The notes under the pieces: generated by a model | What the model was told of the DNA's origin: nothing | Seen by the model: only the letters and a program-made list of their open reading frames with translations | The model's database searches: none | Part shown: positions 1 to 9,161 of the stretch, one piece after another | Layout: the number at the start of each line of letters is the position of its first letter | Position numbering within the stretch: the stretch's first letter is position 1 | NCBI RefSeq assembly: GCF_011634835.1 | Contig: NZ_SIRP01000001.1 | Coordinates: 2,785,511 to 2,849,510 of the forward strand | DNA: 64,000 bases | Direction of reading: 5' to 3' | Origin: Isoptericola sp. BMS4 | Lineage (GTDB): Bacteria; Actinomycetota; Actinomycetes; Actinomycetales; Cellulomonadaceae | Program-made: the position numbers and the translations under genes

Positions 1-2315
1 AGCTCGTCGGGCTCGGCGATGTCGAGGCGCACCCCGCCCAGGTCCGTCCGGTGCCGCAGCGCCGCCGAGGCCGACTTCAGCGCGACCGGCCACCCGAGGT
101 CGTCCGCCGCCGCCACGGCCTCCTCGGCGGTGCGCACGGTCCGCGAGCGCCACAGCCGCAGCCCGTAGCAGTCCAGGAGCTCGGCCGCCTCGTCCTGGGT
201 GAGCTCGCGCCCTGGGCTCTCGACCGTGCCGTCGTCGGCGTCCGCCAGCCCGGCCTCGACGAGCCGGCGGGCGCGGCGGGAGTCCATGCCGTCGGGCCGC
301 GCGTAGGTGCCGTGGTCCTCCGTGCGCCAGCGCGCGTACCGCACGACCTTTCCGAGCGCGGTCACCGCGTCCTCGGGGGTGGAGAACGCGGGGATGCGCA
401 CCTCCGAGCCGTCCGCAGCGGTGGCGGCGAGCTCGTCGGGCAGCCCGCTCAGGCCGAGCATCGAGGCCACCGTGGTGCGCCCGGTACGGGCGGCGGCCTC
501 GGCGACGGCCCGGGCCACGGCGCCGGTGCGCGGCACCACGACGGGCACGTCGACCGCCACGACGACGTCGCACGATCCCGGGGCGTAGAGCGCGTCCACG
601 ACGCGGGTGATCTCCTCGTCGGGCGTGTCGGGCGGCAGGAAGTCCGACGAGGCGGCCACGACGAGGCCCGCGGCCGCGGCCGCCTCGGCGACGAGGGCGG
701 CCAGGGCGGCGGACGAGGCGAGGATGCCGACCCGGCGTCCCGCCGGCAGCGGCTGGTGCGCGAGCACCTGCGCGACGTCCATGAGCTGGTGGGTGTTCTC
801 CGCCCGGATCACGCCGGACTGGCGCAGCATCTCGTCGAGCAGCCGGCGCGGCGCGTGCGTGGCGCGTACGGCGTGCCCGGGAGGGACGACCTGCCCGGAC
901 CGGCCGGCGATCACCACGACCAGCGGCTTGACGGCGGCGAGCCGCCGCGCCACGCGGGAGAACTTGCGCGGGTTGCCGATGGACTCGAGGTACAGGCACA
1001 CGACGGAGGTGCGCGGGTCGTCCTGCCAGTACTGCATGAGGTCGTTGCCGGACACGTCGGCGCGGTGGCCGGCCGAGACCAGGGCGGAGACGCCGAGGCC
1101 GCGGCGCTCGAGCGTCGCGGTGAGGGTGACGGCGGACGCCGCGGACTGGCAGAAGAGCCCGACGGCGCCGGCGCGGGGCGGGGCGGCCGCGAGGCTGGCA
1201 TGCAGCCGGGCGCCGGGCGTGGTGGTGAGCAGGCCGAAGGACGCCGGGCCGACCACGCGCATGCCCGCGGCGTGGGCGGTGCGCACCAGCTCGCGCTGGC
1301 GGGCCAGCCCGTCCGGACCGGTCTCGGCGTACCCGGTGGCGAGCACGACGACGCCGCGCACGCCGTGCCCGACGAGCCGCTCGACCGCGGCGACCGCGTC
1401 CTGCGGCGGGACCGCGAGGAGCGCGAGGTCGACGTCACCGGCGTCGTCCACCGCGTCCCAGCCCGCCAGCTCGGCCAGGCCCGGAGCGTCGGAGACGGGG
1501 GCGGGGGCGCCGACCACCAGGAGCTCGGTGTCCCCGGGGTCGGTCGCCGCGGCCTCGACGACCCGCTGGGCGAGGTGGTGCTCGCTCGCGAGCCGCTCCC
1601 CCGCCGCAGGCCGCCCGGGGCCCACCAGCAGGACGCGCCGGGCGGTCAGCAGGCCCTGCATGGAGCGCGCCTCGGCGCGGTGCTCGCGGTCGGCCATGAC
1701 GGCCCGGGAGCGCTCGGTGGCCTCGAGGTCGAAGGCGACGGTGACGACGCCGTCGTCGAGGTGCTGGGCCACCTCGTACCCGGCGTCGCGGAAGACCGCG
1801 AGCATAGGACCGTTCTGCGGCAGCACCTCGGCGGTGAAGCGCAGCACGCCCCGCTCACGGGCCGCGGCGGCCACGTGCTCCAGCAGGACGGACCCGAGCC
1901 CCATGCCCTGCACCGCGTCGGCGATGTTGAACGCCACCTCCGCGTCCGTCGCCGTGACCCGGTCGTAGCGGGCGACGCCGATGACGTCCTCGCGCCGCTC
2001 ACCGTCCGCGCCGGCGCCGGGGCGCACCGCGACCAGCGCGACGCGGTCGTGGTGGTCCACCCGGGTGAGGCGGTCGAGCTCCCGGGCCGTGAGCCGCCGC
2101 ACGGGCGCGAAGAACCGCAGGTACGCCGAGCGCTCCGACTGCGCCTCCTGGAAGCGCTGGATCGCGTCGGCGTCGTCGGGGCGGATGGGCCGCAGGTGCG
2201 TGGGGGTGCCGTCGCGCAGCACCACGTCGGCCTCCCACTCGACGGGGTAGGCCGAGGTCTGCCGCGGGGGCGGGGCGGCGCCGGAGGCCGAGGCCCCGGG
2301 TGCGGGAACGTCCAC
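1..2315 (-). CDS. GNAT acetyltransferase fused to NDP-forming acyl-CoA synthetase (3' end outside window)
   Basis: The frame reads leftward from a GTG at 2315 and runs off the left edge after about 771 codons, so the C-terminus is missing. Residues about 25-190 form a GNAT domain with an acetyl-CoA loop (VQGMGLGSVLLEH). After this come a CoA-binding, succinyl-CoA-ligase-like part and, near the edge, an ATP-grasp start (DLGWPVALKSAS). The order matches the Pat-type protein lysine acetyltransferase/ADP-forming acetate-CoA ligase family of actinobacteria, usually about 900 residues. An in-frame TAG at 2327-2325 leaves the GTG as the only nearby start. The same bases form TAGCCT, a -10 hexamer 6 bases before it, which suggests a leaderless mRNA. 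A role in protein acylation is family inference. Confidence 0.85.
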   Translation of the reverse strand, partial: MDVPAPGASASGAAPPPRQTSAYPVEWEADVVLRDGTPTHLRPIRPDDADAIQRFQEAQSERSAYLRFFAPVRRLTARELDRLTRVDHHDRVALVAVRPGAGADGERREDVIGVARYDRVTATDAEVAFNIADAVQGMGLGSVLLEHVAAAARERGVLRFTAEVLPQNGPMLAVFRDAGYEVAQHLDDGVVTVAFDLEATERSRAVMADREHRAEARSMQGLLTARRVLLVGPGRPAAGERLASEHHLAQRVVEAAATDPGDTELLVVGAPAPVSDAPGLAELAGWDAVDDAGDVDLALLAVPPQDAVAAVERLVGHGVRGVVVLATGYAETGPDGLARQRELVRTAHAAGMRVVGPASFGLLTTTPGARLHASLAAAPPRAGAVGLFCQSAASAVTLTATLERRGLGVSALVSAGHRADVSGNDLMQYWQDDPRTSVVCLYLESIGNPRKFSRVARRLAAVKPLVVVIAGRSGQVVPPGHAVRATHAPRRLLDEMLRQSGVIRAENTHQLMDVAQVLAHQPLPAGRRVGILASSAALAALVAEAAAAAGLVVAASSDFLPPDTPDEEITRVVDALYAPGSCDVVVAVDVPVVVPRTGAVARAVAEAAARTGRTTVASMLGLSGLPDELAATAADGSEVRIPAFSTPEDAVTALGKVVRYARWRTEDHGTYARPDGMDSRRARRLVEAGLADADDGTVESPGRELTQDEAAELLDCYGLRLWRSRTVRTAEEAVAAADDLGWPVALKSASAALRHRTDLGGVRLDIAEPDE

Positions 2316-2321
2316 CGGGGC

Positions 2322-2327
2322 AGGCTA
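2322..2327 (-). promoter_or_regulatory. TAGCCT -10 element, 6 bases before the GTG at 2315
   Basis: It fits the actinobacterial leaderless pattern TANNNT plus 6-7 bases plus start codon; no Shine-Dalgarno sequence is present. Confidence 0.6.
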
Positions 2328-2487
2328 CCCGGGCGCACCGACGGCGCGCGCAGCGACGGGCGCCCGCCCCGCCGCGCCTGCGCCGCCGTGTCCCCGGTTG
2401 CCGCTATCGTCGGACCTGCCGACCGGCCCTCCCTCGACAGCCCGATCAGACCGCCTGTTCCGACAGCCCAGCAAGGAGCCGCACCGC

Positions 2488-4974
2488 ATGGCGCGCAAGA
2501 CCAGCGCACCCGTCGCCGACGAGCCGTACGACGAGAACATCGTCGACATCGACGTCGCGTCGGAGATGGAGTCCTCGTTCCTCGAGTACGCGTACTCCGT
2601 CATCTACTCGCGTGCGCTGCCGGACGCCCGCGACGGCCTCAAGCCGGTGCACCGCCGGATCCTGTACATGATGGCCGACATGGGCCTGCGCCCGGACCGC
2701 GCGCACGTGAAGTCCTCGCGCGTCGTCGGCGAGGTCATGGGCAAGCTCCACCCGCACGGCGACGCCGCGATCTACGACGCGCTGGTGCGCCTCGCGCAGA
2801 GCTTCTCGATGCGGCTGCCGCTGGTCGACGGGCACGGCAACTTCGGCTCGCTCGACGACGGGCCCGCCGCGGCCCGGTACACCGAGGCGCGGCTCGCCCC
2901 GCCGTCGGTCGCGATGACGGCCGGGCTCGGCGAGGACGTCGTCGACTTCGTGCCGAACTACGACAACAAGCTCACCCAGCCCTCGGTGCTGCCGGCGGCG
3001 ATCCCGAACCTGCTGGTCAACGGGGCGTCGGGGATCGCGGTCGGCATGGCCACCAACATGGCGCCGCACAACCTCGTCGAGGTGGTCGCGGCCGCGCAGC
3101 ACCTGCTGGCGAACCCCGAGGCGACGCTCGACGACGTGATGCGCTACGTCCCCGGCCCCGACCTGCCCTCGGGCGGCAAGATCGTCGGGCTCGACGGCGT
3201 CCGCGACGCGTACCGCACCGGCCGCGGGTCGTTCCGTACCCGGTCCACGGCGCGCATCGAGAACGTCACGGCCCGGCGCAAGGGCATCGTGGTCACGGAG
3301 CTGCCGTACGGCGTGGGGCCGGAGAAGGTCATCGAGAAGATCGCCGACGGCGTCCGGACGAAGAAGATCCAGGGCGTCACGAACGTCCAGGACCTCACGG
3401 ACCGCGCGCACGGCCTGCGGCTCGTCGTCGAGGTCAAGACGGGCTTCGACCCCGACGCCGTGCTGGAGCAGCTGTACCGCACGACGCCGCTGGAGGACTC
3501 CTTCGGCATCAACAACGTGGCCCTGGTCGAGGGGCAGCCGCGCACGCTCGGGCTGCTCGAGCTGCTGCGCGTGTGGGTGGACCACCGCATCGACGTGGTG
3601 CGCCGCCGGTCCGCGTACCGGCTCGCCCGCCGCCGCGAGCGGCTGCACCTCGTCGAGGGTCTGCTCGTGGCGATCGTCGACATCGACGAGGTCATCCAGG
3701 TCATCCGCTCCTCGGACGACGCGGGCGTGGCGCGCGAGCGCCTGATGAGCGTCTTCGACCTGTCGGAGGCCCAGGCGTCCTACATCCTCGACCTGCAGCT
3801 GCGCCGGCTGACCAAGTTCTCCCGCATCGAGCTGGAAACCGAGCGCGGCGAGCTGGAGCGCGAGATCGCCGAGCTGCTCGAGATCCTGTCGGACGACGCG
3901 CGGCTGCGCGGCGTGGTGTCCGACGAGATGGGCGAGGTCGCGAGCACCTACGGCACCCCGCGACGCACCGTCCTGCTGGACTCCGCGGGCGGCGCCACGG
4001 CGCCGGCCGCGACGAACGGCCGCAGCAAGAAGTCGGCGCCCGCGCTGTCCCTGGAGATCGCGGACTCCCCCACCCGGGTGCTGCTGTCCGCGACGGGCCT
4101 CCTCGCGCGCACGTCGGGCGACGCGGCGGACGCCCCGGTCGAGCGCGCCGGGCGCCGCCACTCGCACGACGCGCTGGCGGGCGACGCGCTGTCCACCACC
4201 CGTGGGCACGTGGGCGTCGTCACCTCGACGGGGACCCTGCACCGGGTGTCGGTGCTCGACCTGCCGGCCCTGCCCGCGACGGACGGTGCCCCGTCGCTGT
4301 CCGGGGGCGTGCCGATGAGCGAGCTGGTGGCGCTCGGTCCCGACGAGCGCGCCCTGGCCGTCGTCTCGCTCGCCGAGGACGCCCCCACGCTCGCGCTGGG
4401 GACCGCGAACGGCGTCGTGAAGCGGGTCGCGCCGTCCGACGCCCCGAAGAACGGCGACTCCTGGGAGATCATCGGACTCAAGGACGGCGACCGCGTCGTC
4501 GGCGCCGCGCCGGCGGCCGACGAGGACCAGCTCGTCTTCGTCGCCTCGGACGCGAGTCTGCTGCACTTCGACGCCTCGGCGGTGCGCCCGCAGGGTCGCG
4601 CCGCGGCGGGCATGGCGGGCATCCGGCTCGGTGCCGGGCAGCGGGTCGTGTTCTTCGGCGTGGCGCGGGCCGCGAGCCGCGACCTGCACACGGTCGTGAC
4701 CGTCGCGGGCGCGGCCGGGGCTCTGCCCGGGACCGGCGGCGGGTCGGCCAAGGTCACCCCGTACGAGCTCTACCCCGGCAAGGGGCGCGGCACCGGCGGC
4801 GTGCGCGCGCACCGGTTCCTCAAGGGCGAGGCCGGCCTGGTCCTGGCCTGGGTCGGCGAGGGGCCGGCGCGCGCCGTCGGGTCGGGCGGCCAGCCCGTGG
4901 AGCTGCCCGAGAGCACGGACCGCCGCGACGGGTCCGGCCAGCCGCTCGGAGCCCCGGTCGCCGCGATCGGCTGA
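2488..4974 (+). CDS. parC: Type IIA DNA topoisomerase subunit A (topoisomerase IV ParC / GyrA-like)
   Basis: Product of 828 residues. It starts at ATG 2488 with AAGGAG at 2473-2478; the frame is open further upstream but has no ribosome site there. The N-terminal breakage-rejoining domain has the typical start ([15 protein letters not shown]), the [12 protein letters not shown] motif and the catalytic tyrosine Y131 in AARYTEARL. The C-terminal half carries beta-pinwheel blades but I saw no clear GyrA box, which favours a topoisomerase IV role over gyrase. The matching B subunit lies about 18 kb away at 22563-24689. The pair would decatenate replicated chromosomes. Assignment to ParC rather than a second GyrA rests on the presence of that partner and needs a tree. 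The gene ends 15 bases from the convergent hydrolase gene. Confidence 0.9.
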   Translation: MARKTSAPVADEPYDENIVDIDVASEMESSFLEYAYSVIYSRALPDARDGLKPVHRRILYMMADMGLRPDRAHVKSSRVVGEVMGKLHPHGDAAIYDALVRLAQSFSMRLPLVDGHGNFGSLDDGPAAARYTEARLAPPSVAMTAGLGEDVVDFVPNYDNKLTQPSVLPAAIPNLLVNGASGIAVGMATNMAPHNLVEVVAAAQHLLANPEATLDDVMRYVPGPDLPSGGKIVGLDGVRDAYRTGRGSFRTRSTARIENVTARRKGIVVTELPYGVGPEKVIEKIADGVRTKKIQGVTNVQDLTDRAHGLRLVVEVKTGFDPDAVLEQLYRTTPLEDSFGINNVALVEGQPRTLGLLELLRVWVDHRIDVVRRRSAYRLARRRERLHLVEGLLVAIVDIDEVIQVIRSSDDAGVARERLMSVFDLSEAQASYILDLQLRRLTKFSRIELETERGELEREIAELLEILSDDARLRGVVSDEMGEVASTYGTPRRTVLLDSAGGATAPAATNGRSKKSAPALSLEIADSPTRVLLSATGLLARTSGDAADAPVERAGRRHSHDALAGDALSTTRGHVGVVTSTGTLHRVSVLDLPALPATDGAPSLSGGVPMSELVALGPDERALAVVSLAEDAPTLALGTANGVVKRVAPSDAPKNGDSWEIIGLKDGDRVVGAAPAADEDQLVFVASDASLLHFDASAVRPQGRAAAGMAGIRLGAGQRVVFFGVARAASRDLHTVVTVAGAAGALPGTGGGSAKVTPYELYPGKGRGTGGVRAHRFLKGEAGLVLAWVGEGPARAVGSGGQPVELPESTDRRDGSGQPLGAPVAAIG

Positions 4975-4989
4975 CGAGACGGCCGCGGG

Positions 4990-5694
4990 TCACCGCGCCA
5001 GGGCGGCCGCGATCGTCTCACCCAGGTCGGCAGGGCGCGTGAACATCGGCCAGTGCCCGGTCGGCAGGTCGACGATCTCGCAGTCGTGGTGCCGGGCCAG
5101 CTCGGCCATGTACGGGTGGCCCTGAGCCATCAGGTCCCGCAGCACGCTGCCCGGCATCTCGCACGCGACCACCGTGGAGGGGATGTCGAGCCGACGCGCG
5201 TCCGCGCTCAGGCGGTGCGGCTCGCGGACGGTCGCGCCCGGCTGCGGGAGTGCCCGGGCGCGGAACTTCTCACGCAGCTCGTCGGTGAGGCCCGCGAGGT
5301 CGGCGTCCTCGAGCTCGTCCCAGGCGGGCAGCTGGTGGTCGACCACGTCGGGCGGCAGGTCCGCGTTCACCGCCTGCCCGTCGGCCATCGGCCCGGAGTC
5401 CACGTAGACCACGCGCGCCACCCGCTCCGGGCGGGCGTCCGACGCGGCGTACACGAGCCCGCCGCCCGCCGAGTGGCCGACGAGCGCCACCGGACGGTCT
5501 CCCGGCACGACGTCGACCGCGGCGACCACGGCGGCCACGTGGTCGGCCAGGTGGACGCCGGAGCCGTCGGCGCCCCGCGTCATGCCCGGCAGGGTGAGGG
5601 GGTGCGTGGTGTGCCCCGCGGCCTGGAGCACGGGGACGACGTCGCCCCACGCGGAACCGTCCAGCCAGAACCCGGGGACCAGGATGATGTCCAT
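4990..5694 (-). CDS. Alpha/beta-fold hydrolase
   Basis: A 234-residue single-domain protein. The N-terminus (ILVPGFWLDGSAW) is the usual first strand and oxyanion loop. The nucleophile elbow GHSAGG puts the catalytic serine at S75, and the histidine is probably the one in TGHWPMF near the C-terminus. Size and motifs fit the small salicylate-esterase/haloperoxidase-like hydrolases; the substrate cannot be read from the sequence. The ATG at 5694 lies 6 bases after a TACGGT hexamer (5706-5701), so the mRNA is probably leaderless. It is divergent from the acetyltransferase at 5745. Confidence 0.85.
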   Translation of the reverse strand: MDIILVPGFWLDGSAWGDVVPVLQAAGHTTHPLTLPGMTRGADGSGVHLADHVAAVVAAVDVVPGDRPVALVGHSAGGGLVYAASDARPERVARVVYVDSGPMADGQAVNADLPPDVVDHQLPAWDELEDADLAGLTDELREKFRARALPQPGATVREPHRLSADARRLDIPSTVVACEMPGSVLRDLMAQGHPYMAELARHHDCEIVDLPTGHWPMFTRPADLGETIAAALAR

Positions 5695-5700
5695 GTCCCG

Positions 5701-5706
5701 ACCGTA
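5701..5706 (-). promoter_or_regulatory. TACGGT -10 element before hydrolase ATG
   Basis: Six bases (gtcccg on the + strand) separate the hexamer from the ATG at 5694, with no ribosome site, consistent with leaderless transcription. Confidence 0.6.
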
Positions 5707-5744
5707 GGCACCACCACCGACAGGGCACCTGATTCACTGGGCGC

Positions 5745-6197
5745 ATGCACGTCGACCTGCCCGCCGGCTACGAGTTCTCCGCCGACCCGCACCGGCTCGA
5801 CGCCGCGCGCGTGCACGCGCTGCTCACGGAGCACGCGTACTGGGCCCGGGGCCGCGGCCGCGAGCTGCAGGACGCCGCGATCGCGGGCTCGCGCAACTAC
5901 GGCGTGTACGAGAGCGGCGGCGGGGCCCAGGTCGCGTACGCGCGCCTCGTCACCGACGCCGCGACGTTCGGGTGGCTGGCCGACGTCGTCGTCGACCCCG
6001 CGCACCGGGGAGCCGGCCTCGGCTCGGCCCTGGTCGCGGGTGTCCTGGCCGACGTCGAGCCGCTCGGCCTCAAGCGAGTCGTGCTCAAGGCGTCGGACGA
6101 CGGGCGACGGGTCTACGAGCGGCTCGGGTTCGTGCCGATCGACGGCTCGGCGGAGTGGATGCAGCGCGCCAGCACCCCGGCGACGACCAGGCACTGA
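5745..6197 (+). CDS. GNAT family N-acetyltransferase
   Basis: A 150-residue protein made of one GNAT fold. Motif A reads VVVDPAHRGAGLGSALVAG and holds the acetyl-CoA pyrophosphate loop; motif B follows as RVYERLGF. The layout resembles the small acetyltransferases in COG0454. The acceptor substrate is unknown. Its last 85 bases overlap the 3' end of the convergent YhhN-like gene; both frames look real from their conserved motifs. Confidence 0.85.
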   Translation: MHVDLPAGYEFSADPHRLDAARVHALLTEHAYWARGRGRELQDAAIAGSRNYGVYESGGGAQVAYARLVTDAATFGWLADVVVDPAHRGAGLGSALVAGVLADVEPLGLKRVVLKASDDGRRVYERLGFVPIDGSAEWMQRASTPATTRH

Positions 6198-6865
6198 CCC
6201 ACCACGTAGGTGAGCATCACCCAGAACCCGCTCGTGGTGAACCAGGGCGTGAACGCCCCGAGGGCGATCATCGCGTCCGAGACGAGGAACACCGCTGCCC
6301 CGACGCCGGTCAGCGGGTGCACGCCCGTGGCGAGGAGCGCCATCGTCACGAGGCACGCCCCGTAGACCACGACGGCGGCCAGCAGCGGGCCCGGGGCGCC
6401 GGGCGCGCACACGCCGACGAGCAGGAGCGCCACGCCCGCGTAGACGGCGACGACGCCCGGGCGCCGGGCGAGCGAGGCGCGCCGTCGCGGCCAGAACGCC
6501 ACGACGTACACGACCTGTGCCGCCAGGAAGCCGGCCACCATGACGAGGAACGCCGTGTCGCCGGCGAAGAGGCCGGGCAGCGAGTCCCCGAGCCAGGCGC
6601 ACCCGAGCGCCACGAGCACCAGCCGCACGAGGCGCGACCGGGGCGCCGAGGTGGCGCACCACACGGTAGCGGCCAGCAGCGGCATGAGCGCCACCTGCGT
6701 GAGTCGTGCCGCGGTGGCGTCGCCGACGGCCTGCGCCACCAGGTGCAGCACCGTCACCATGGCGAGCGCGACCGCCGCCGCCCTGGCCGTCGGCGTGGGC
6801 AGCAGCCTCGGCACCTCGTGCGGCTGCAGGCGGGAGCGCTGTCCACGGCGAACGACGTCGGTCAC
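6113..6865 (-). CDS. YhhN family membrane protein (lysoplasmalogenase-like)
   Basis: The 250-residue product is mostly hydrophobic, with about eight transmembrane helices and short loops. It has the YhhN/TMEM86 pattern, including LGDSLPGLF, an internal arginine-rich loop and a LVSDAMIALGAF segment. Characterised members hydrolyse the vinyl ether bond of lysoplasmalogens; in bacteria the role is mostly inferred. The start was placed at GTG 6865 because a TAGGCT hexamer sits 7 bases upstream and the first membrane helix follows about 15 residues later. The frame is open much further upstream, but that part is arginine-rich noise opposite another gene. Confidence 0.8.
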   Translation of the reverse strand: MTDVVRRGQRSRLQPHEVPRLLPTPTARAAAVALAMVTVLHLVAQAVGDATAARLTQVALMPLLAATVWCATSAPRSRLVRLVLVALGCAWLGDSLPGLFAGDTAFLVMVAGFLAAQVVYVVAFWPRRRASLARRPGVVAVYAGVALLLVGVCAPGAPGPLLAAVVVYGACLVTMALLATGVHPLTGVGAAVFLVSDAMIALGAFTPWFTTSGFWVMLTYVVGQCLVVAGVLARCIHSAEPSIGTNPSRS

Positions 6866-6872
6866 GGCGGGC

Positions 6873-6878
6873 AGCCTA
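6873..6878 (-). promoter_or_regulatory. TAGGCT -10 element, 7 bases before GTG 6865
   Basis: The spacing matches the leaderless pattern and decides the start of the YhhN-like gene. Confidence 0.6.
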
Positions 6879-6963
6879 GCGCCCTCCGGGTGCCCGCCGT
6901 GAGTGCGGTGCGCCGTCGTCGCAGGTCGCGGGCCTGCGACGACGGGCACAGTGCCCTCTGAGC

Positions 6964-8085
6964 TCAGAGCTCGATCGTGCGCAGCGTGGAGCCGTACCGC
7001 TTGACGTACCCGAGCCGCGCGTACAGGCCGTGGGCCCCGCTCGGGTTCTGCGTGTCGACGTCGAGCGCGGCGACCGCCATGCCGTCGGCGGCGAACGCGC
7101 GCATCCCCGCCACGAGGAGGGCCAGGGAGAGCCGCCGCCCCCGGTAGGCGCGGCGCACGCCGAGGAGCTCCGTGTAGCCGAACGGGTGCCCGCGCACGGC
7201 GAAGTCCTCCGTGTACCGGGCCGCGACGTGGTACGCGACCACGAGCGGCTCCCCCGCCCGCAGCGCGGCGGCGGTGTCGGGGTCCGTGGCCGGGTCGGCG
7301 AGCAGCGCCAGCACGTCGGGGGCGTCGTCGACGACGGCGAACGACCACTCCGGGGCGTACGCCGTGCGGCCGGAGCGCCACTGCTCCGCCGTTCGCGGCT
7401 CGCTGCCCCAGTGGTCGCGGAACGCGTCGTTGTGCGCCAGGCGCGTCGGCTCGTCCAGCGCGTTCGTCAGTGGCACGAGGCGCAGCGACCCGTCCGGGAC
7501 GACGTCGGGCAGCGGCGGGGCGGCCGGGTCGCGCAGGTCGCGCTCCAGGTCGGCGTAGTAGCGGCGCGGCGTGAAGCCGGCCCGCTCGTAGAGTCGGACG
7601 GCTGCCGCCGGCACCGTGTCGGACGCGTAGACCCCGATGCGCGCGGGCACGTCCTTGCCGCCGGCGGCGAGCACCTGGCGGGCGCGCGCCTCCTGCCAGG
7701 CGAACAGCTCGGCCCCGATGCCCTCGCCGCGGCGGTCGGGATGGACGCCACCGAACAGGAACGCCCGGACCGTGCCGGTGTCTCCCGGCGGCGAGACCAC
7801 CGTCGCCCACGCCCGCGCGGTCCCGTCGGTGTCCCGCCCGATCAGGCTGTCCGTGGCCAGGTCGTGCCCGGGCCCGGCGAGGTCGTCGGCCGTCTCGGCC
7901 TCGGACTCGCGGACCGGCTCGCCGTCGGCCTCGGCGACCGCGTTGCGCAGCGCGTTGAGGTCCGCGGCGTCCTCGAGCGCGATCGGTGCCCAGGACAACC
8001 CGCCCGCGGTGAGCGGGGGCAGCACGGCGGGCGCTCCCACCCGGAGCGCGATCGGGGCGAGCGGAGCAGGGGTGGGGGTCGCCAT
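6964..8085 (-). CDS. Two-domain GNAT acetyltransferase, mycothiol-synthase-like
   Basis: A 373-residue protein with two GNAT units in tandem. The first has GVHPDRRGEGIGAELFAW (about residues 115-135) and ends in VRLYERAGF. The second has GVRRAYRGRRLSLALLVAG and ends in GLYARLGYVKRYGSTL. Tandem GNATs of this size in actinobacteria include MshD, which acetylates the cysteine of the mycothiol precursor, but many paralogues act on other amines, so I give no symbol. The start is ATG 8085, 6 bases after TACCGT (8097-8092). The gene is divergent from the SMP-30 gene at 8219. Confidence 0.8.
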   Translation of the reverse strand: MATPTPAPLAPIALRVGAPAVLPPLTAGGLSWAPIALEDAADLNALRNAVAEADGEPVRESEAETADDLAGPGHDLATDSLIGRDTDGTARAWATVVSPPGDTGTVRAFLFGGVHPDRRGEGIGAELFAWQEARARQVLAAGGKDVPARIGVYASDTVPAAAVRLYERAGFTPRRYYADLERDLRDPAAPPLPDVVPDGSLRLVPLTNALDEPTRLAHNDAFRDHWGSEPRTAEQWRSGRTAYAPEWSFAVVDDAPDVLALLADPATDPDTAAALRAGEPLVVAYHVAARYTEDFAVRGHPFGYTELLGVRRAYRGRRLSLALLVAGMRAFAADGMAVAALDVDTQNPSGAHGLYARLGYVKRYGSTLRTIEL

Positions 8086-8091
8086 GGGGTC

Positions 8092-8097
8092 ACGGTA
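8092..8097 (-). promoter_or_regulatory. TACCGT -10 element before tandem-GNAT ATG
   Basis: The hexamer lies 6 bases from ATG 8085 with no Shine-Dalgarno sequence between them. Confidence 0.6.
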
Positions 8098-8218
8098 GGC
8101 ACCCGAGCGAGGTGGGCGCACCGACATTTTCGCGGGCAGCGGGCGCGGCTTGCCCGCACGAGGTCGGTGTGGCAGCGTGCGATCTCCTGACCAGTGCAGA
8201 CCCGCGACGGAGCGTGCG

Positions 8219-9112
8219 ATGACCGAGACGATCCCCACCGAGCTCGAACAGCTCGACGAGCGCTTCGCCGCCGTCCACGGCGACGCGCACGTGGAACGGC
8301 TCTGGACGGGCGCGCGGTGGACGGAGGGGCCCCTGTACGTGCCGGCGGGCCGCTACCTGCTGTTCAGCGACATCCCGAACGACCGGGTGCTGCGGTGGGA
8401 CGAGGCGAGCGGCGCGGTCGGCGTGCTCGACTCCCCGGCGGGCTACACCAACGGCCGCACCCTCGACCCGCAGGGCCGGGTGGTGACCTGCCGGCAGGGT
8501 CCGCGGGACGTCGTCCGGACGGAGCACGACGGTTCGATGACGGTGCTCGCGGACCGGTGGGAGGGCAAGCGGCTCAACAGCCCGAACGACGTCGTGGTGG
8601 CGGCCGACGGCGGCGTGTGGTTCACCGATCCCCCGTACGGCATCGCGAGCGACTACGAGGGCGAGGCCGCGCAGCCGGAGATCGGCGGGTGCCACGTCTA
8701 CCGGGTCGACCCCGGCACGGGTGAGGTGGCCGCCGTCGTCACCGACATGGACCGCCCGAACGGCCTCGCGTTCACGCCGGACGGGCGGCGTCTGCTCGTC
8801 GCCGACACGAGCCGGCAGCACGTGCGGGTGTTCGACGTCGACGGCGGCCGGCTCTCCGGCGGGGGCGTCCTCGCCGATCTCGGGGCGGGGCCGGACGGCG
8901 TGCGGTTCGACACGGCCGGGCGGGCGTGGGTGGCGGCCGGCGACGCGGTGCACGTGCTCGACCCCGACGGGACCGTCATCGGGCGGCTGCGGCTGCCCGA
9001 GGAGGTGTCGAACCTCGCGTTCGGCGGTCCCAAGCGCAATCGTCTGTTCGTCACGGCGACGACGTCGGTGTACTCGCTCCTGCTGTCGGTGAACGGCGTG
9101 CCGCTGCTGTGA
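8219..9112 (+). CDS. SMP-30/gluconolactonase/LRE family protein
   Basis: A 297-residue six-bladed beta-propeller. The family metal-site motifs are visible: an early Glu in WTEGPLYVP, the Asn in NSPNDVVV, and the Asn and Asp in DRPNGLAFTPDG and LLVADTS. These proteins open sugar lactones or related esters in the cytoplasm with a divalent metal; the exact lactone is not predictable. The start is ATG 8219, preceded by GGAG 8 bases upstream. A short hairpin at 9122-9138 could end transcription before metH. Confidence 0.85.
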   Translation: MTETIPTELEQLDERFAAVHGDAHVERLWTGARWTEGPLYVPAGRYLLFSDIPNDRVLRWDEASGAVGVLDSPAGYTNGRTLDPQGRVVTCRQGPRDVVRTEHDGSMTVLADRWEGKRLNSPNDVVVAADGGVWFTDPPYGIASDYEGEAAQPEIGGCHVYRVDPGTGEVAAVVTDMDRPNGLAFTPDGRRLLVADTSRQHVRVFDVDGGRLSGGGVLADLGAGPDGVRFDTAGRAWVAAGDAVHVLDPDGTVIGRLRLPEEVSNLAFGGPKRNRLFVTATTSVYSLLLSVNGVPLL

Positions 9113-9121
9113 CCGGTGGAC

Positions 9122-9138
9122 GCCCCGTTCGACGGGGC
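9122..9138 (+). terminator. Short GC hairpin after the SMP-30 gene
   Basis: GCCCCGT and ACGGGGC pair around a 3-base loop. It has no U tract and lies just before the metH -10 element, so it is a weak candidate. Confidence 0.4.
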
Positions 9139-9149
9139 CGCCACGCCGT

Positions 9150-9155
9150 TACGCT
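9150..9155 (+). promoter_or_regulatory. TACGCT -10 element, 6 bases before metH GTG
   Basis: It is followed by gcacgg and then GTG 9162. A leaderless metH leaves no room for a 5' cobalamin or SAM riboswitch. Confidence 0.65.
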
Positions 9156-9161
9156 GCACGG

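Noticed and set aside
51-5042. Very long open frame of about 1660 codons on the + strand
   Set aside because: It is the antisense and off-frame shadow of the GNAT/ligase gene and parC; Arg/Gly/Ala-rich without motifs. High GC removes stop codons from other frames.
9113-9161. Cobalamin or SAM riboswitch before metH
   Set aside because: The gap is only 49 bases and the -10 element lies 6 bases from the start codon, so there is no leader.
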